A DNA stretch of 64,000 bases from Penium margaritaceum (lineage: Eukaryota > Streptophyta > Zygnematophyceae > Desmidiales > Peniaceae): the NCBI GenBank assembly GCA_023375785.1, contig SZWC01000028.1:93314-157313 (forward strand), given 5' to 3'. The notes beneath the pieces were generated by a model. That model did not search any database and had not been told where the DNA came from. It saw only the letters and a list, made by a program, of their open reading frames with translations. The position numbers and the translations under genes are program-made. This document shows, in pieces, positions 35,901 to 45,814 of this stretch; the stretch's first letter is position 1, and each line of letters starts with the position of its first letter.

Positions 35901-38083
35901 TGAAACCACATTGTGCCACTATATATTGAAGGTATTTTTACTTGCTAGTAGATAACTAGTATTCACAAACCATCACCTTCCACCCTGACCATGTGTGGCT
36001 CGTGTTGTGAGTTGTCAAGTCTTACCACACTTAGTGACATTACTTGGTCATGGTCAGTGACATATGCCTACTTTAGTTGGTCATCGTGCAGGGTCTCCAC
36101 ACCGTGCCACAACGTATTGAAGCCCACTGTGCTTTGTATGTGATACTTGGTGTTCCCAAACCATTGTTTCCCCCTCTGACCATTTGTGACTTGTGTTATG
36201 ATTTGTCAACATTGACCATACACAGCGGATTTCTTTGGTCAAAGGCAGTACAAATGCCTACTTTGGTCGGTCATTGTGCATGGTAGCCACACCGTGCTAC
36301 TACTGACTGAAGGTTTTTGTGCCTGGTAGTTGAGAACCGATGTATTCATGGCATTGTTTCCTGTCCTGCCCGTTTGTGACTCATGTTATGGTCGGTCAAC
36401 GTTGACCACCCATATTGAAATGCTGTGGTCATGATCAGTGACATATGCCTAGATTGGTTGTTTGGTGTGCATATTCGCCACACCATGCCACTATGCATTG
36501 AAGTTCTTTGTCCTTTCTAGTCAATACATAGGCTTCCTAAACCATTGTATCTCCCTCTCACCATTTGTGACTCGTGTTATGAGTTGTGTATGTTGACCAC
36601 ACATAGTGGACTTATTCGGTCGTAGTCAGTGACGTATGCATCCTTTGGTTGGTCACTGTGCATGCTAGCCATACGGTGCCACTGCTTGTTGAAGGTCTTT
36701 GTACTTGCTAGTTGATAACTAGTGTTCCCAGCCCATTGTTTTCTCCTCTGACCATTTGTGACTCGTGTTATGCATTTTCAACGTCGACGACATGAAGTGA
36801 AACTCTTTTGTCATGGTCAGTGACATATGCATACTTTGGGTGGTCACTGTGCATTGAAGCCACCTTGTGCCACTACATATCAAAGGTATTTGTACTTGCT
36901 AGTACATAACTAGTATTCACAAACCATTACCTTGCACCCTGACCATTTTCACTCGTGTTGTGAGTTTTCAAAGTTTGCCATACTTAGTGACATTATTTGG
37001 TCATGGTCAGTGACATATGCCTACTTTGGTTGGTTATCGTGCATGGTCCCCACACCGTGCCACAACGTATTGAAGCCCCTTGTGCTTGCTATGGGATACG
37101 TGGTGTTCCCAGACCATTGTTTCCCCCTCTGACCATTTGTGACTTGTATCATGAGTTGTCAACGTGGACCACACACAGCGGATTTCTTTGGTCAACGGCA
37201 GTAAATATGCGTGCTTTGGTTGGTCATTGTGCATGGTAGCCACAGCGCGCTACTACTGACTGAAGGTCGTTGTACTTGGTAGTTGGGAACCGATATTTTC
37301 ATAGCATTGTTTCCCCTCCTGGCCGTATGTGACTCGTGTTATGGTTGGTCAACGTTGACCACCCATATTGAAATTCTGTGGTCATGATCAGTTACATGTG
37401 CATAGTTTGATTGTTTGGTGTGCATATTAGCCACACCGTGCCACTACGTATTGAAGTTCTTTGTCCTTTCTAGCCAATACATAGGCTTCCCAATCCATTG
37501 TTTTCCCCTCTGACCATTTGTGACTCGTGTTATGCGTTTTCTGCGTTGACCACATGAAGTGAATTTTGTTCGTCATGGTTAGTGACATATGCATGCTTGA
37601 GTTGGTCACTATGCATTGAAACCACGTTGTGCCACTACATATCGAAGGCATTTGTACTTTCTAGTATATAACTAGTATTCACAAACCATTATCTTCCACC
37701 ATGACCATTTGTGACTCGTGTCGTGCGTTGTCAAAGTTTACCACACTAAGTGACATTACTTGGCCATGGTCAGTGACATATGCCTACTTTGGTTGGTCAT
37801 CGTGCATGGTCTCCACACCGTGCCTCAGTGTATTGAAGCCCCTTGTGCTTGCTATGTGATACTTGGTGTTTCCAAACCATTGTTTCCCCCTCTGACCATT
37901 TGTGACTCGTATTATGAGTAGTCAACGTTGACCACACACAGCGGATTTCTTTGGTTAAAGGCAGCACATATGCCTCCTTTGGTCGGTCATTGTGCATGGT
38001 AGCCACACCGTTCTACTACTGACTTAAGGTCGCTGTACTTGGTAGCTGAGAACCGATATTCCCATAGCATTGTTTCCTGTCAT
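32969..38083 (+). repeat. HOR block: 4, 5, 5, 4, 5, 4 monomers
   Basis: Units 32969-33729 (4-mer), 33730-34650 (5-mer, 921 bp because C at 34113 lacks about 33 bp around GTTGGTCATGTGCATTG), 34651-35604 (5-mer), 35605-36367 (4-mer), 36368-37320 (5-mer) and 37321-38083 (4-mer). Confidence 0.9.
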
Positions 38084-39036
38084 GACCGTTTGTGACTCGT
38101 GTTATGGTTGGTCAACGTTGACCACCCATATTGAAATTCTGTGGTCGTGATCCGTGACATATGCCTAGTTTGATTGTTTGGTGTGCATTGTAGCCACACC
38201 GTGCCACTACGTATTGAAGTTCTTTGTCCTTTCTAGCCAATACATAGGCTTCCCAATCCATTTTTTTCCCCTCTGACCATTTGTGACTTGTGTTATGCGT
38301 TTTCAACGTTGACCACATGAAATGAAATTCTTTCGTCATGGTCAGTGACATATGCATACTTTGGTTGGTCAATGTGCATTGAAGCCACGTTGTGCCACTA
38401 CATATTGAATGCATTTGTACTTGCTATTAGATAACTAGTATTCACAATCCATTGCCTTCCAACCTGACCATTTGTGACTCGTGTTGTGAGTTGTCAAAGC
38501 TTACCACACTTAGTGACATTATTTGGCCAAGGTCAGTGACATATGCCTACTTTGGTTGGTCATCGTGCATGTTCTCCACACCGTGCCACAACGTATTGAA
38601 GCCTGTTGTGCTTGCTATGTGTTACTTGGTGTTCTCAACCCATTGTTTCCCCCTTTGACCATTTGTGACTCGTATTATGAGTTGTCAACGTTGACCACAC
38701 ACAGCGGATTTCTTTGGTCAAAGGCAGTACATATGCCTACTTTGGTTGGTCATCGTGCATGTTCTCCACACCGTGCCACAACGTATTGAAGCCTGTTGTG
38801 CTTGCTATGTGTTACTTGGTGTTCTCAACCCATTGTTTCCCCCTTTGACCATTTGTGACTCGTATTATGAGTTGTCAACGTTGACCACACACAGCGGATT
38901 TCTTTGGTCAAAGGCAGTACATATGCCTACTTTGGTCGGTCATTGTGCATGGTAGCCACACCATGCTACTATTGACTGAAGGTCATTGTACTTGGTAGTT
39001 TGGAACCGATATTCCCATAGCATTGTTTCCTGTCCT
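38084..39036 (+). repeat. Variant HOR A-C-D-(E/D hybrid)-E with an exact 190-bp tandem duplication
   Basis: A at 38084, C at 38275, D at 38466, hybrid at 38657-38846 (E first half, D second half), E at 38847. The segment 38540-38729 is repeated at 38730-38919 with no difference that I can see, including private variants such as GAAGCCTGTTGTGC and GTGTTACTTGG. Total length happens to equal a 5-mer (953 bp) although B is absent. Confidence 0.9.
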
Positions 39037-39800
39037 GACCGTTTGTGACTCGAGTTATGGTTGGTCAACGTTGACCACCCATGTTGAAACTCTGTGGTCA
39101 TGACCAGTGACATATGCCTAGTTTGGTTGTTTGGTGTGCAGATTAGTCACACCGTGCCACTACGTATTGAAGTTCTTTGTCCTTTCTAGTCAATACACTG
39201 GCTTTCCAAACCATTGTCTCTCCCTGTGACCATTTAAGACTCGTGTTATGAGCTGTCAATGTTGACCAGACATAGTGGACTTATTTGGTCGTAGTCAGTG
39301 AAATATGCATCCTTTGGTCTGTCACTGTGCACGCTAGCCATACCGTGTCACAGCTTGTTGAAGGTCTTTGTACTTCCTAGTTGATAACTAGCGTTTCCAA
39401 CCCATTGTTTTCCCCTCTGACCATTTTTGACTCGTGTAATGCGCTGTCAACGTTGACCACATGAAGTGAAATTCTTTCGTCATGTTCAGTGACATATGCA
39501 TACTTTGGTTTGTCACTATGCATTGAAGCCAGATTGTGCTACTTCATATTGAAGGTATATGTACTTGCTACTAAGTAACTAGTATTCACGAACCATTACC
39601 TTCCACCCTGGCCATTTGTGACTCGTGTTGTGAGTTGTCAAAGTTTACCACACATAGTGACATTCTTTGGTCATGGTCATTGACATATGCCTACTTTGGT
39701 TGGTCATCGTGCATGGTCTCCACACCGTACCACAACGTATTGAAGCCCCTTGTGCATGCTATGTGATACTTTGTGTTACCAATCCATTGTTTCCCCATCC
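39037..39800 (+). repeat. Last ordered monomers A-B-C-D before the interruption
   Basis: Monomers near 39037, 39228, 39419 and 39610. The expected E does not follow; a highly diverged monomer is found instead at 39801. Confidence 0.88.
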
Positions 39801-39981
39801 GACAATTCGTGGCCCATAGTATAGGTTGTCAACGTTAACCACACATAGTAAAACTATTTGGTCATGGTAAGTGGCACATGCCTAATCTGGTTGGTCATTG
39901 CACATGGTATCCACACCGTTCCACTACTTGTTGAAAGTATTTGCACTTGCTATTCAATAAATAGCAAAAGGTTTCTCTCTT
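39801..39981 (+). repeat. Highly diverged satellite monomer, not one of the five standard types
   Basis: About 181 bp. It opens GACAATTCGTGGCCCATAG, keeps GGTTGTCAACGTTAACC, GGTCATGGTAAGTGGC and GGTTGGTCATTGCACATGG, then ACTACTTGTTGAAAG and a B/C-like CACTTGCTATTC, and ends GTTTCTCTCTTTGACACG. It mixes D-, B- and C-like positions and has more changes than any other monomer here. It may be a relic of an older or edge subfamily, or a monomer that decayed beside the interruption. Confidence 0.75.
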
Positions 39982-40113
39982 TGACACGAGGTTGGTCTTT
40001 GTTTATTTGTTGTGCGTACGTGCCTTCATTGGAGTACTCCCTCCCACCCCCTATAGGGATGTTCTGAGGACAACTTGGAGGACAGATTTGCGACCGCATT
40101 ATCACACCCCCCC
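39982..40113. other. Non-satellite sequence left of the gap
   Basis: No match to any monomer. It contains TATTTGTTGTGCGTACGTG, a C-rich segment near 40040 and CGACCGCATTATCACAC, and ends in seven C (40107-40113) against the run of N. I recognise no gene. It could belong to the same inserted element as the SINE-like part on the other side. Confidence 0.6.
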
Positions 40114-40192
40114 NNNNNNNNNNNNNNNNNNNNNNNNNNNNNNNNNNNNNNNNNNNNNNNNNNNNNNNNNNNNNNNNNNNNNNNNNNNNNNN
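40114..40192. other. Assembly gap (79 N) inside a poly-C tract
   Basis: Seventy-nine N flanked by C7 on the left and C15 on the right (40193-40207). A second C12 run lies at 40263-40274. The gap most likely marks a homopolymer or low-complexity tract that was not resolved, or a contig join. Anything spanning it is unsafe. Confidence 0.97.
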
Positions 40193-40207
40193 CCCCCCCC
40201 CCCCCCC

Positions 40208-40369
40208 GCGGCTTAGACTCAAAGCAAGAGTTAAGGTAGCACAACACGGCCGCCCCTCCCCGCCCCCCCCCCCCAAGTCGCGAGCCTGTTCTATATTGCG
40301 CGTACGCGGATTCAAACCCAGGACCTATCACTACATAACCAAACTCTATAAGCACTAAGCCAACTCACA
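40208..40369 (-). mobile_element. tRNA-derived SINE-like fragment
   Basis: Read on the minus strand, the sequence has a box A, TGGCTTAGTGC (40352-40362), and 33 nt further a box B, GGTTTGAATCC (40308-40318), the two internal RNA polymerase III promoter elements of tRNA genes at normal spacing. The arms around them do not pair as in a working tRNA: the bases flanking the T loop do not form a proper stem. Downstream comes a GC-rich body with CGCGTACGCGC and a G-run, ending at the poly-C/G tract next to the gap. This fits a tRNA-derived SINE head with an incompletely assembled body. I see no target duplication and cannot assign a family. Confidence 0.6.
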
Positions 40370-40503
40370 TGGTGTGCATATGTTGTCCAAATGACATTAT
40401 AAGGGTTCCTATGGGTAAAGGGCGCACAACAAGGGGGTCTAAGATTATAGGGTAGTTTTCAAAAGTATGAATGATAAAAATTTCAGTTTATTCATAAACA
40501 ATT
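40370..40503. other. Non-satellite sequence right of the SINE-like fragment
   Basis: AT-rich, with TGACATTATAAGGG, GGGTAAAGGGCGCACAAC and a T/A-rich end (AATTTCAGTTTATTC) running up to the point where satellite resumes at GACGTCAACGTTGACG. No gene or recognisable element; it may be the upstream part of the same insertion. Confidence 0.55.
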
Positions 40504-40663
40504 GACGTCAACGTTGACGACACACATCGGATTTCTTTGGTCAAAGGCAGTACATATGCCTACTTTGGTCGGTCATTGTATATGGTAGCCACATCGTGCT
40601 ACTATTGAACGAAGGTCGTTTTACTTAGTAGTTGAGAACCAATATCCCATAGCATTGTTTGGT
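40504..40663 (+). repeat. Partial E monomer at the right edge of the interruption
   Basis: It begins at GTCAACGTTGACGACACAC, lacking the first part of E, and ends in a shortened GCATTGTTTGGTGACC, where about eight bases of the usual TTTCCTGTCCTGACC tail are missing. Confidence 0.85.
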
Positions 40664-41807
40664 GACCGTTTGTGACTCGTGTTATGGTTGATCAACGTTG
40701 ACCACCCATATTGAAGTTATGTGGTCATGATCAGTGACATATGCCTAGTTTGGTTGTTTGCTGTGCATGTTAGCCACACCGTGCCACTACGTATTGAAGT
40801 TCTTTGTCCTTTCTAGTCAATAAATAGGTTCACCAAACCACTTTCTCTCCCTCTGACCATTTGTGACTCGTGTTATGAGTTGTCAATGTTGACCACACAT
40901 AGTGGACTTATTCGGTCGTAGTCAGTGACATATGCATCCTTTGGTTGGTCACTGTGCACGCTAGCCATACGGTGCCACTGCTTGTTGAAGGTCTTTGTAC
41001 TACCTAGTTAATAACTAGTGTTCCCAACCCATTGTTTTCCCCATTGACCATTTGTGACTCGTGTTATGAGTTGTCAATGTTGACCACACATAGTGGACTT
41101 ATTCGGTCGTAGTCAGTGACATATGCATCCTTTGGTTGGTCACTGTGCACGCTAGCCATACGGTGCCACTGCTTGTTGAAGGTCTTTGTACTACCTAGTT
41201 AATAACTAGTGTTCCCAACCCATTGTTTTCCCCTCTGAACATTTGTGACCTGTGTTATGCGTTTCCAACGTTGACCACGTGAAGTAAAACTCTTTCGTCA
41301 TGGTCAGTGACATATGCATACTTTGGGTGGTCACTATGCATTGAAGCCACATTGTGCCACTACATATTGAAGGTATTTGTACTTGCTAGTACATAACTAG
41401 TATTCACAAAACATTGCCTTCCACCCTGACCATTTGTGACTCGTGTTGTGAGTTGTCAAAGTTTACCACACTTAGGGACATTATTCGGTCATGGTCAGTG
41501 ACATATGCCTACTTTGGTTGGTCATCGTGCATGGTCCTCGCACCGTGCTACAATGTTTTGAAGCCCCTTGTCCTTGCTTTGTGATACGTGGTGTTCCCAA
41601 ACCACTGTTCCCCCTCTCACCATTTGTGACTCGTATTATGAGTTGTCAAAGTGGGCCACACACAGCGGATATCTTTGGTCAAAGGTAGTAAATATGCCTA
41701 CTTTCGTCGGTCATTGTGCATGGTAGCCACACCGTGCTACTTCTGACTGGAGGTCGTTGTACTTGGTAGTTGAGAACCGATATTCCCATAGCATTTTATC
41801 CTATCCT
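40664..41807 (+). repeat. Six-monomer variant HOR A-B-B-C-D-E
   Basis: 1144 bp with monomers near 40664 (A), 40855 (B), 41046 (B), 41237 (C), 41428 (D) and 41618 (E). The two B copies are identical by eye from the shared TTTGTGACTCG to the tail CCCATTGTTTTCCCC. Both have the unusual CATACGGTGCC, GTACTACCTAGTTAATAAC and GACATATGCATCC, so this is a recent one-monomer duplication. Confidence 0.9.
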
Positions 41808-44800
41808 GACCGTTTGTGACTCGTGTTATGGTCGGTCAACGTTGACCACCCATATTGAAATTATGTGGTCATGATCAGTGACATATGCCTGGTTTGATTG
41901 TTTGGTGTGCATATTAGCCACACCGTGCCACTACGTATTGAAGTTCTTTGTCATTTCTAGTAAATACGTAGGCTTTCCAAACTATTGTCTCTCCCTCTGA
42001 CCATTTGTGACTCGTGTTATGAGTTGTCAATGTTTACCACACATAGTGGACTTATTTGGTGGTAGTCAGTGACGTATGCATCCTTTGGTTGGTCGATGTG
42101 CACGCTAGCCATACCGTGCCACTGCTTGTTGAAGGTCTTTGTACTTCCTAGTTGATAACTAGCGTTCCCAACCCATTGTATTCCCCTTTGACCATTTGTG
42201 ACTCGTGTTCTGCGTTTTCAACGTTGACCACACGAAGTGAAACTCTTTCGTCATGTTCAGTGACACATGCATACTTTGGTTGATCACTGTGGATTGAAGC
42301 CACGCTGTGCCACTACATATCGAACGTATTTGTACTTGCTAGTAGATTATTTGTATTCACAAACCATTACCTTCCACCCTGACCATTTGTGACTCATGTT
42401 GTGAGTTGTCAAACTTTTCAACACTTCGTGACATTATTTGGTCATGGTCAGTGACATATGCCTACTTTGGTTGGTCATCGTGCATGGTCTCCACACCGTG
42501 CCACAATGTGTTGAAGCCCCTTGTGCTTGCTATGTTATACGTGGTGTTCCCAAACCATTGTTTCCCCCTCAGACCATTTGTGACTCGTATTATGAGTTGT
42601 CAACGTGGACCACACACAGCGGGTTTATTTGGTCAAAGGCACTACATATGCCTACTTTGGTCGGTCATTGTTCATGGTAGCCACATCGTGCTACTACTCA
42701 CTGAAGGTTGTTGTACTTGGAAGTTGAGAACCGATATTCCCATAGAATTGTTTACTGTCCTGACCGATTATGACTTGTGTTATGGTTGGTCAACGTTCAC
42801 CACCCATATTGAAAGTACGTGGTCATGATCAGTGACGTATGCCTAGTTTGGTTGTATGGTGTGCATGTTAGCCACACCGTGCCACTACGTTTTGAAGGTC
42901 TTTGTCCTTTCTAGTCAATACATAGGCTTCCTAAACCATTGTCTCTCCCTCTGACCATTTGTGACTCGTGTTATGAGTTGTCAATGCTGACCACGCATAG
43001 TGGAGTTATTCGGTCATAGTCAGTGACGTATGCATCCTTTGGTTGGTCACTGTGCACGCTAGCTGTACCGTGCCACTACTTCTTGAAGGTCTTTGTACTT
43101 CCTAGTTGATAACTAGTGTTCCCAACTCATTGTTTTCCCCCTTGAAAATTTGTGACTCGTGTTATGCGTTTTCAACATTGACCACATGAAGTGAGATTCT
43201 TTCGTCATGGTCAGTGACATATGCATACTTTGGGTGGTCACTGTGCATTGAAGCCACATTGCGCCACTACATATTGAAAGTACTTGTACTTGCTAGTAGA
43301 TAACTAGTATTCACAAACCATTCCCTTCCAGCCTGACCATTTGTGACTCGTGTTGTGAGTTGTCATAGTTTACCACACTTAGTGACATTATTTGGTCATG
43401 GTCAGTGACATATGCCTTCTTTGGTTGGTCAGAGTGCATGGTCCCCACACCGTGCCACTAGGTATTGAAGCCCCTTGTGCTTGCCATGTGATATATGGTG
43501 TTCCCAAACCATTGTTTCTCCCTCTGACCATTTGTGACTCGTATTATGAGCTGTCAACGTGGTTCACACACAACGGATTTCTTTGGTCAAAGGCAGTAAG
43601 TATGCCAACTTTGGTCGGTCATCGTGCATGGTAGCCACACCGTGCTACTACTGACTGAATGTCATTGTACTTGGTAGTTCAGAACCAATATTCTCATAGC
43701 ATTGTTTCCTCTCCTGACCGTTTGTGACTCGTGTTATGGTTGGTCAACGTTGACCACCCATATTGAAATTCTTTGGTCATGATCAGTGACATATGCCTGG
43801 TTTGATTGTTTGGTGTGCATATAAGCCACACCGTGCCACTACGTATTGAAGTTCTTTGTATTTTCTAGCCAATACATAGGATTCCCAATCCATTGTTTTC
43901 CCCTCTGACCGTTTGTGACTCGTGTTATGCGTTTTAAACGTTGACCACATGAAGTGAAATTTGTTCGCCATTGTTAGTGACATATGCATACTTTGGTTGG
44001 TCACTGTGCATTGAAGCCACATTACGCCACTACATATTGAAGGTACTTGTACTTGCTAGTAGATAACTAGTATTCACAAACCATTACCTTCCACCCGGAC
44101 CATTTGTGACTCGTGTTGTGAGTTGTCAAAGTTTCCTATACTTAGTGACATTATTTGGTCATGGTCAGTGACATATGCCTACTTTGGTTGGTCATCGTTC
44201 ATGGTCCCCAGACCGTGCCACAACGTATTGGATCCCCTTGTGCTTTCTGTGTGATACGTGGTGTTCCCAAACCATTGTTTCCCCCTCTGATCATTTGTGA
44301 CTCGTATTATGAGTTGTCAGCATGAACCACACACAGCGGATTTCTTTGGTCAAAAGCATTAAATATGCCTAATTTGGTAGGTCATTGTGCATGGTAGCCA
44401 CACCGCGCTACAACTGACTGGAGGTCATTGTACTTCGTTGTTGATAACCAATATTCTCATAGCATTGTTTCCTCTTCTGACCGTTTTTGACTGGTGTTAT
44501 GGTTTGTCTTTGTTGACCACCCATATTGAAATTATTTGGTCATGATCAGTGACATATGCCTGGTTTGATTGTTTGGTGTGCATATTAGCCACACCATGCC
44601 ACTACGTATTGAAGTTCTTTGTCCTTTCTAGCCAATACATAGGCTTCCCAATCCATTGTTTTCCCCTCTGACCATTTGTAACTCGTGTTATCTGTTTTCA
44701 ACGATGACCACATGAAGTGAAATTTGTTCGTCATGGTTAGTGACATATGCATACTTTGGTTGGTCACTGTGCATTGAAGCCAAATTGTGCCACAACACAT

Positions 44801-45241
44801 TGAAGGTATTTGTACTTGCTAGTAGATAACTAGTATGTACAAACCATTACCTTCCACCCTGACCATTTGTGACTCGTGTTGTGAGTTGTCAAAAATTACC
44901 CCACTCAGTGACATTACTTGGTCATGGTCATTGACATATGCCTACGTTGGTTGGTCATCGTGCATGGTCTCCACACCGTGCCACAACGTATTGAAGCTCC
45001 TTGTGCTTGCTATGTGATACTTGGTGTTCCCAAACCATTGTTTCCCCCTCTGACCATTTGTGACTTGTACTATGAGTCGTCAACGTGGACCACACACAGC
45101 GGATTTCTTTGGTCAAAGGCAGTAAATATGCCTCATTTGGTCGGTCATTGTGCATGGTAGCCTCACCGCGTTACTAGTGACTGAAGGTCATTGTACTTGG
45201 TAGTTGACAACTGATATTCTCAAAGCATTGTGTCCTCTCCT
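41808..45241 (+). repeat. HOR block: 5-mer, 5-mer, 4-mer, 4-mer
   Basis: Units 41808-42761, 42762-43715 (954 bp each), 43716-44478 and 44479-45241 (763 bp each). The segment from about 43144 onward has a close copy 3053 bp downstream. Confidence 0.92.
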
Positions 45242-45814
45242 GACCGTTTGTGACTCGTGTTATGGTTGGTCAATGTTGACTACCCATATTGAAATTCTCT
45301 GGTCACGATCAGTGACATATGCCTAGTTTGATATCTTTGGTGTGCATGTTAGCCACACCGTGCCACTACATATTGAAGTTCTTTGTCCTTTCTAGCCAAT
45401 ACATAGGCTTCCCAATCCATTGTTTTCTACTCTGACCATTAGTGACTTGTGTTATGCATTTTCAACGTTGACCACATGAAGTGAAATTTGTTCATCATGG
45501 TTAGTGACATATGCCTACTTTGGTTGGTCATCCTGCATGGTCTCCAAACTGTCCCACAGCGTATTGAAGCCCCTTGTCCTTGCCATGTGATACTTGGTGT
45601 TCCCAACCCATTGTTTCCCCCTCTGACCATTTGTGACTCGTATTATGAGTTGTCAATGTTGACCACACACAGCGGATTTCTTTGGTCAAAGGCAGTACAC
45701 ATGCCTACTTTGGTCGGTCATTGTGCATGGTAGCCACACCGTGCTACTACTGACTGAAGGTCATTGTACTTGGTAGTTGAGAAACAATATTCCCATAGCA
45801 TTGTTTCCTGTCGT
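45242..45814 (+). repeat. Three-monomer variant HOR A-(C/D hybrid)-E
   Basis: A at 45242, hybrid at 45434-45624 (C first half with ATGAAGTGAAATTTG, D second half from about the TGCCTACTTTGG position), E at 45625. It is structurally the same as 49249-49821, exactly 4007 bp away, including the same TTCATCATGGTTAGTG variant. Confidence 0.9.

Larger units (their letters stand above)
1..39981 (+). repeat. Left satellite array: ~190-bp monomers in 5-mer and 4-mer higher-order repeats
   Basis: Head-to-tail monomers begin with variants of GACCATTTGTGACTCGTGTT every 190-191 bp, without any inversion. Five types recur in the order A-B-C-D-E. Each type is recognised by the bases 20-60 nt after its start: A GGTCAACGTTGACCACCC, B CACATAGTGGACTTATTC, C ACATGAAGTGAAATT, D GTCAAAGTTTACCACACTT, E CACACACAGCGGATTTC. 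Copies of one type resemble each other far more than neighbouring types do, which is the definition of a higher-order repeat. Period lengths are about 954 bp (all five) or 763 bp (no B). The orientation label is arbitrary. A centromeric or pericentromeric location is an inference from the structure only. Confidence 0.97.

Noticed and set aside
1-39981. A CRISPR array (regular direct repeats)
   Set aside because: Repeat and spacer cannot be told apart: whole 190-bp monomers are related to each other, the period is far too long, and the context is eukaryotic satellite.
40026-40355. Open frames across the poly-C/N region
   Set aside because: They cross the run of N and homopolymers (glycine or proline runs), so they have no meaning.
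40300-40372. A functional tRNA gene on the minus strand
   Set aside because: Boxes A and B are present and properly spaced, but the arm sequences around the T loop and the putative acceptor ends do not pair, so a SINE-like derivative is more likely.
43783-44022. Repeated minus-strand open frames across A and C (MHMSLTMTNKFHFMWSTLKTHNTSHKW-like when read in part)
   Set aside because: Same reason: they follow A2-C junctions in every 4-mer and are by-products of the repeat, with no independent evidence of coding.
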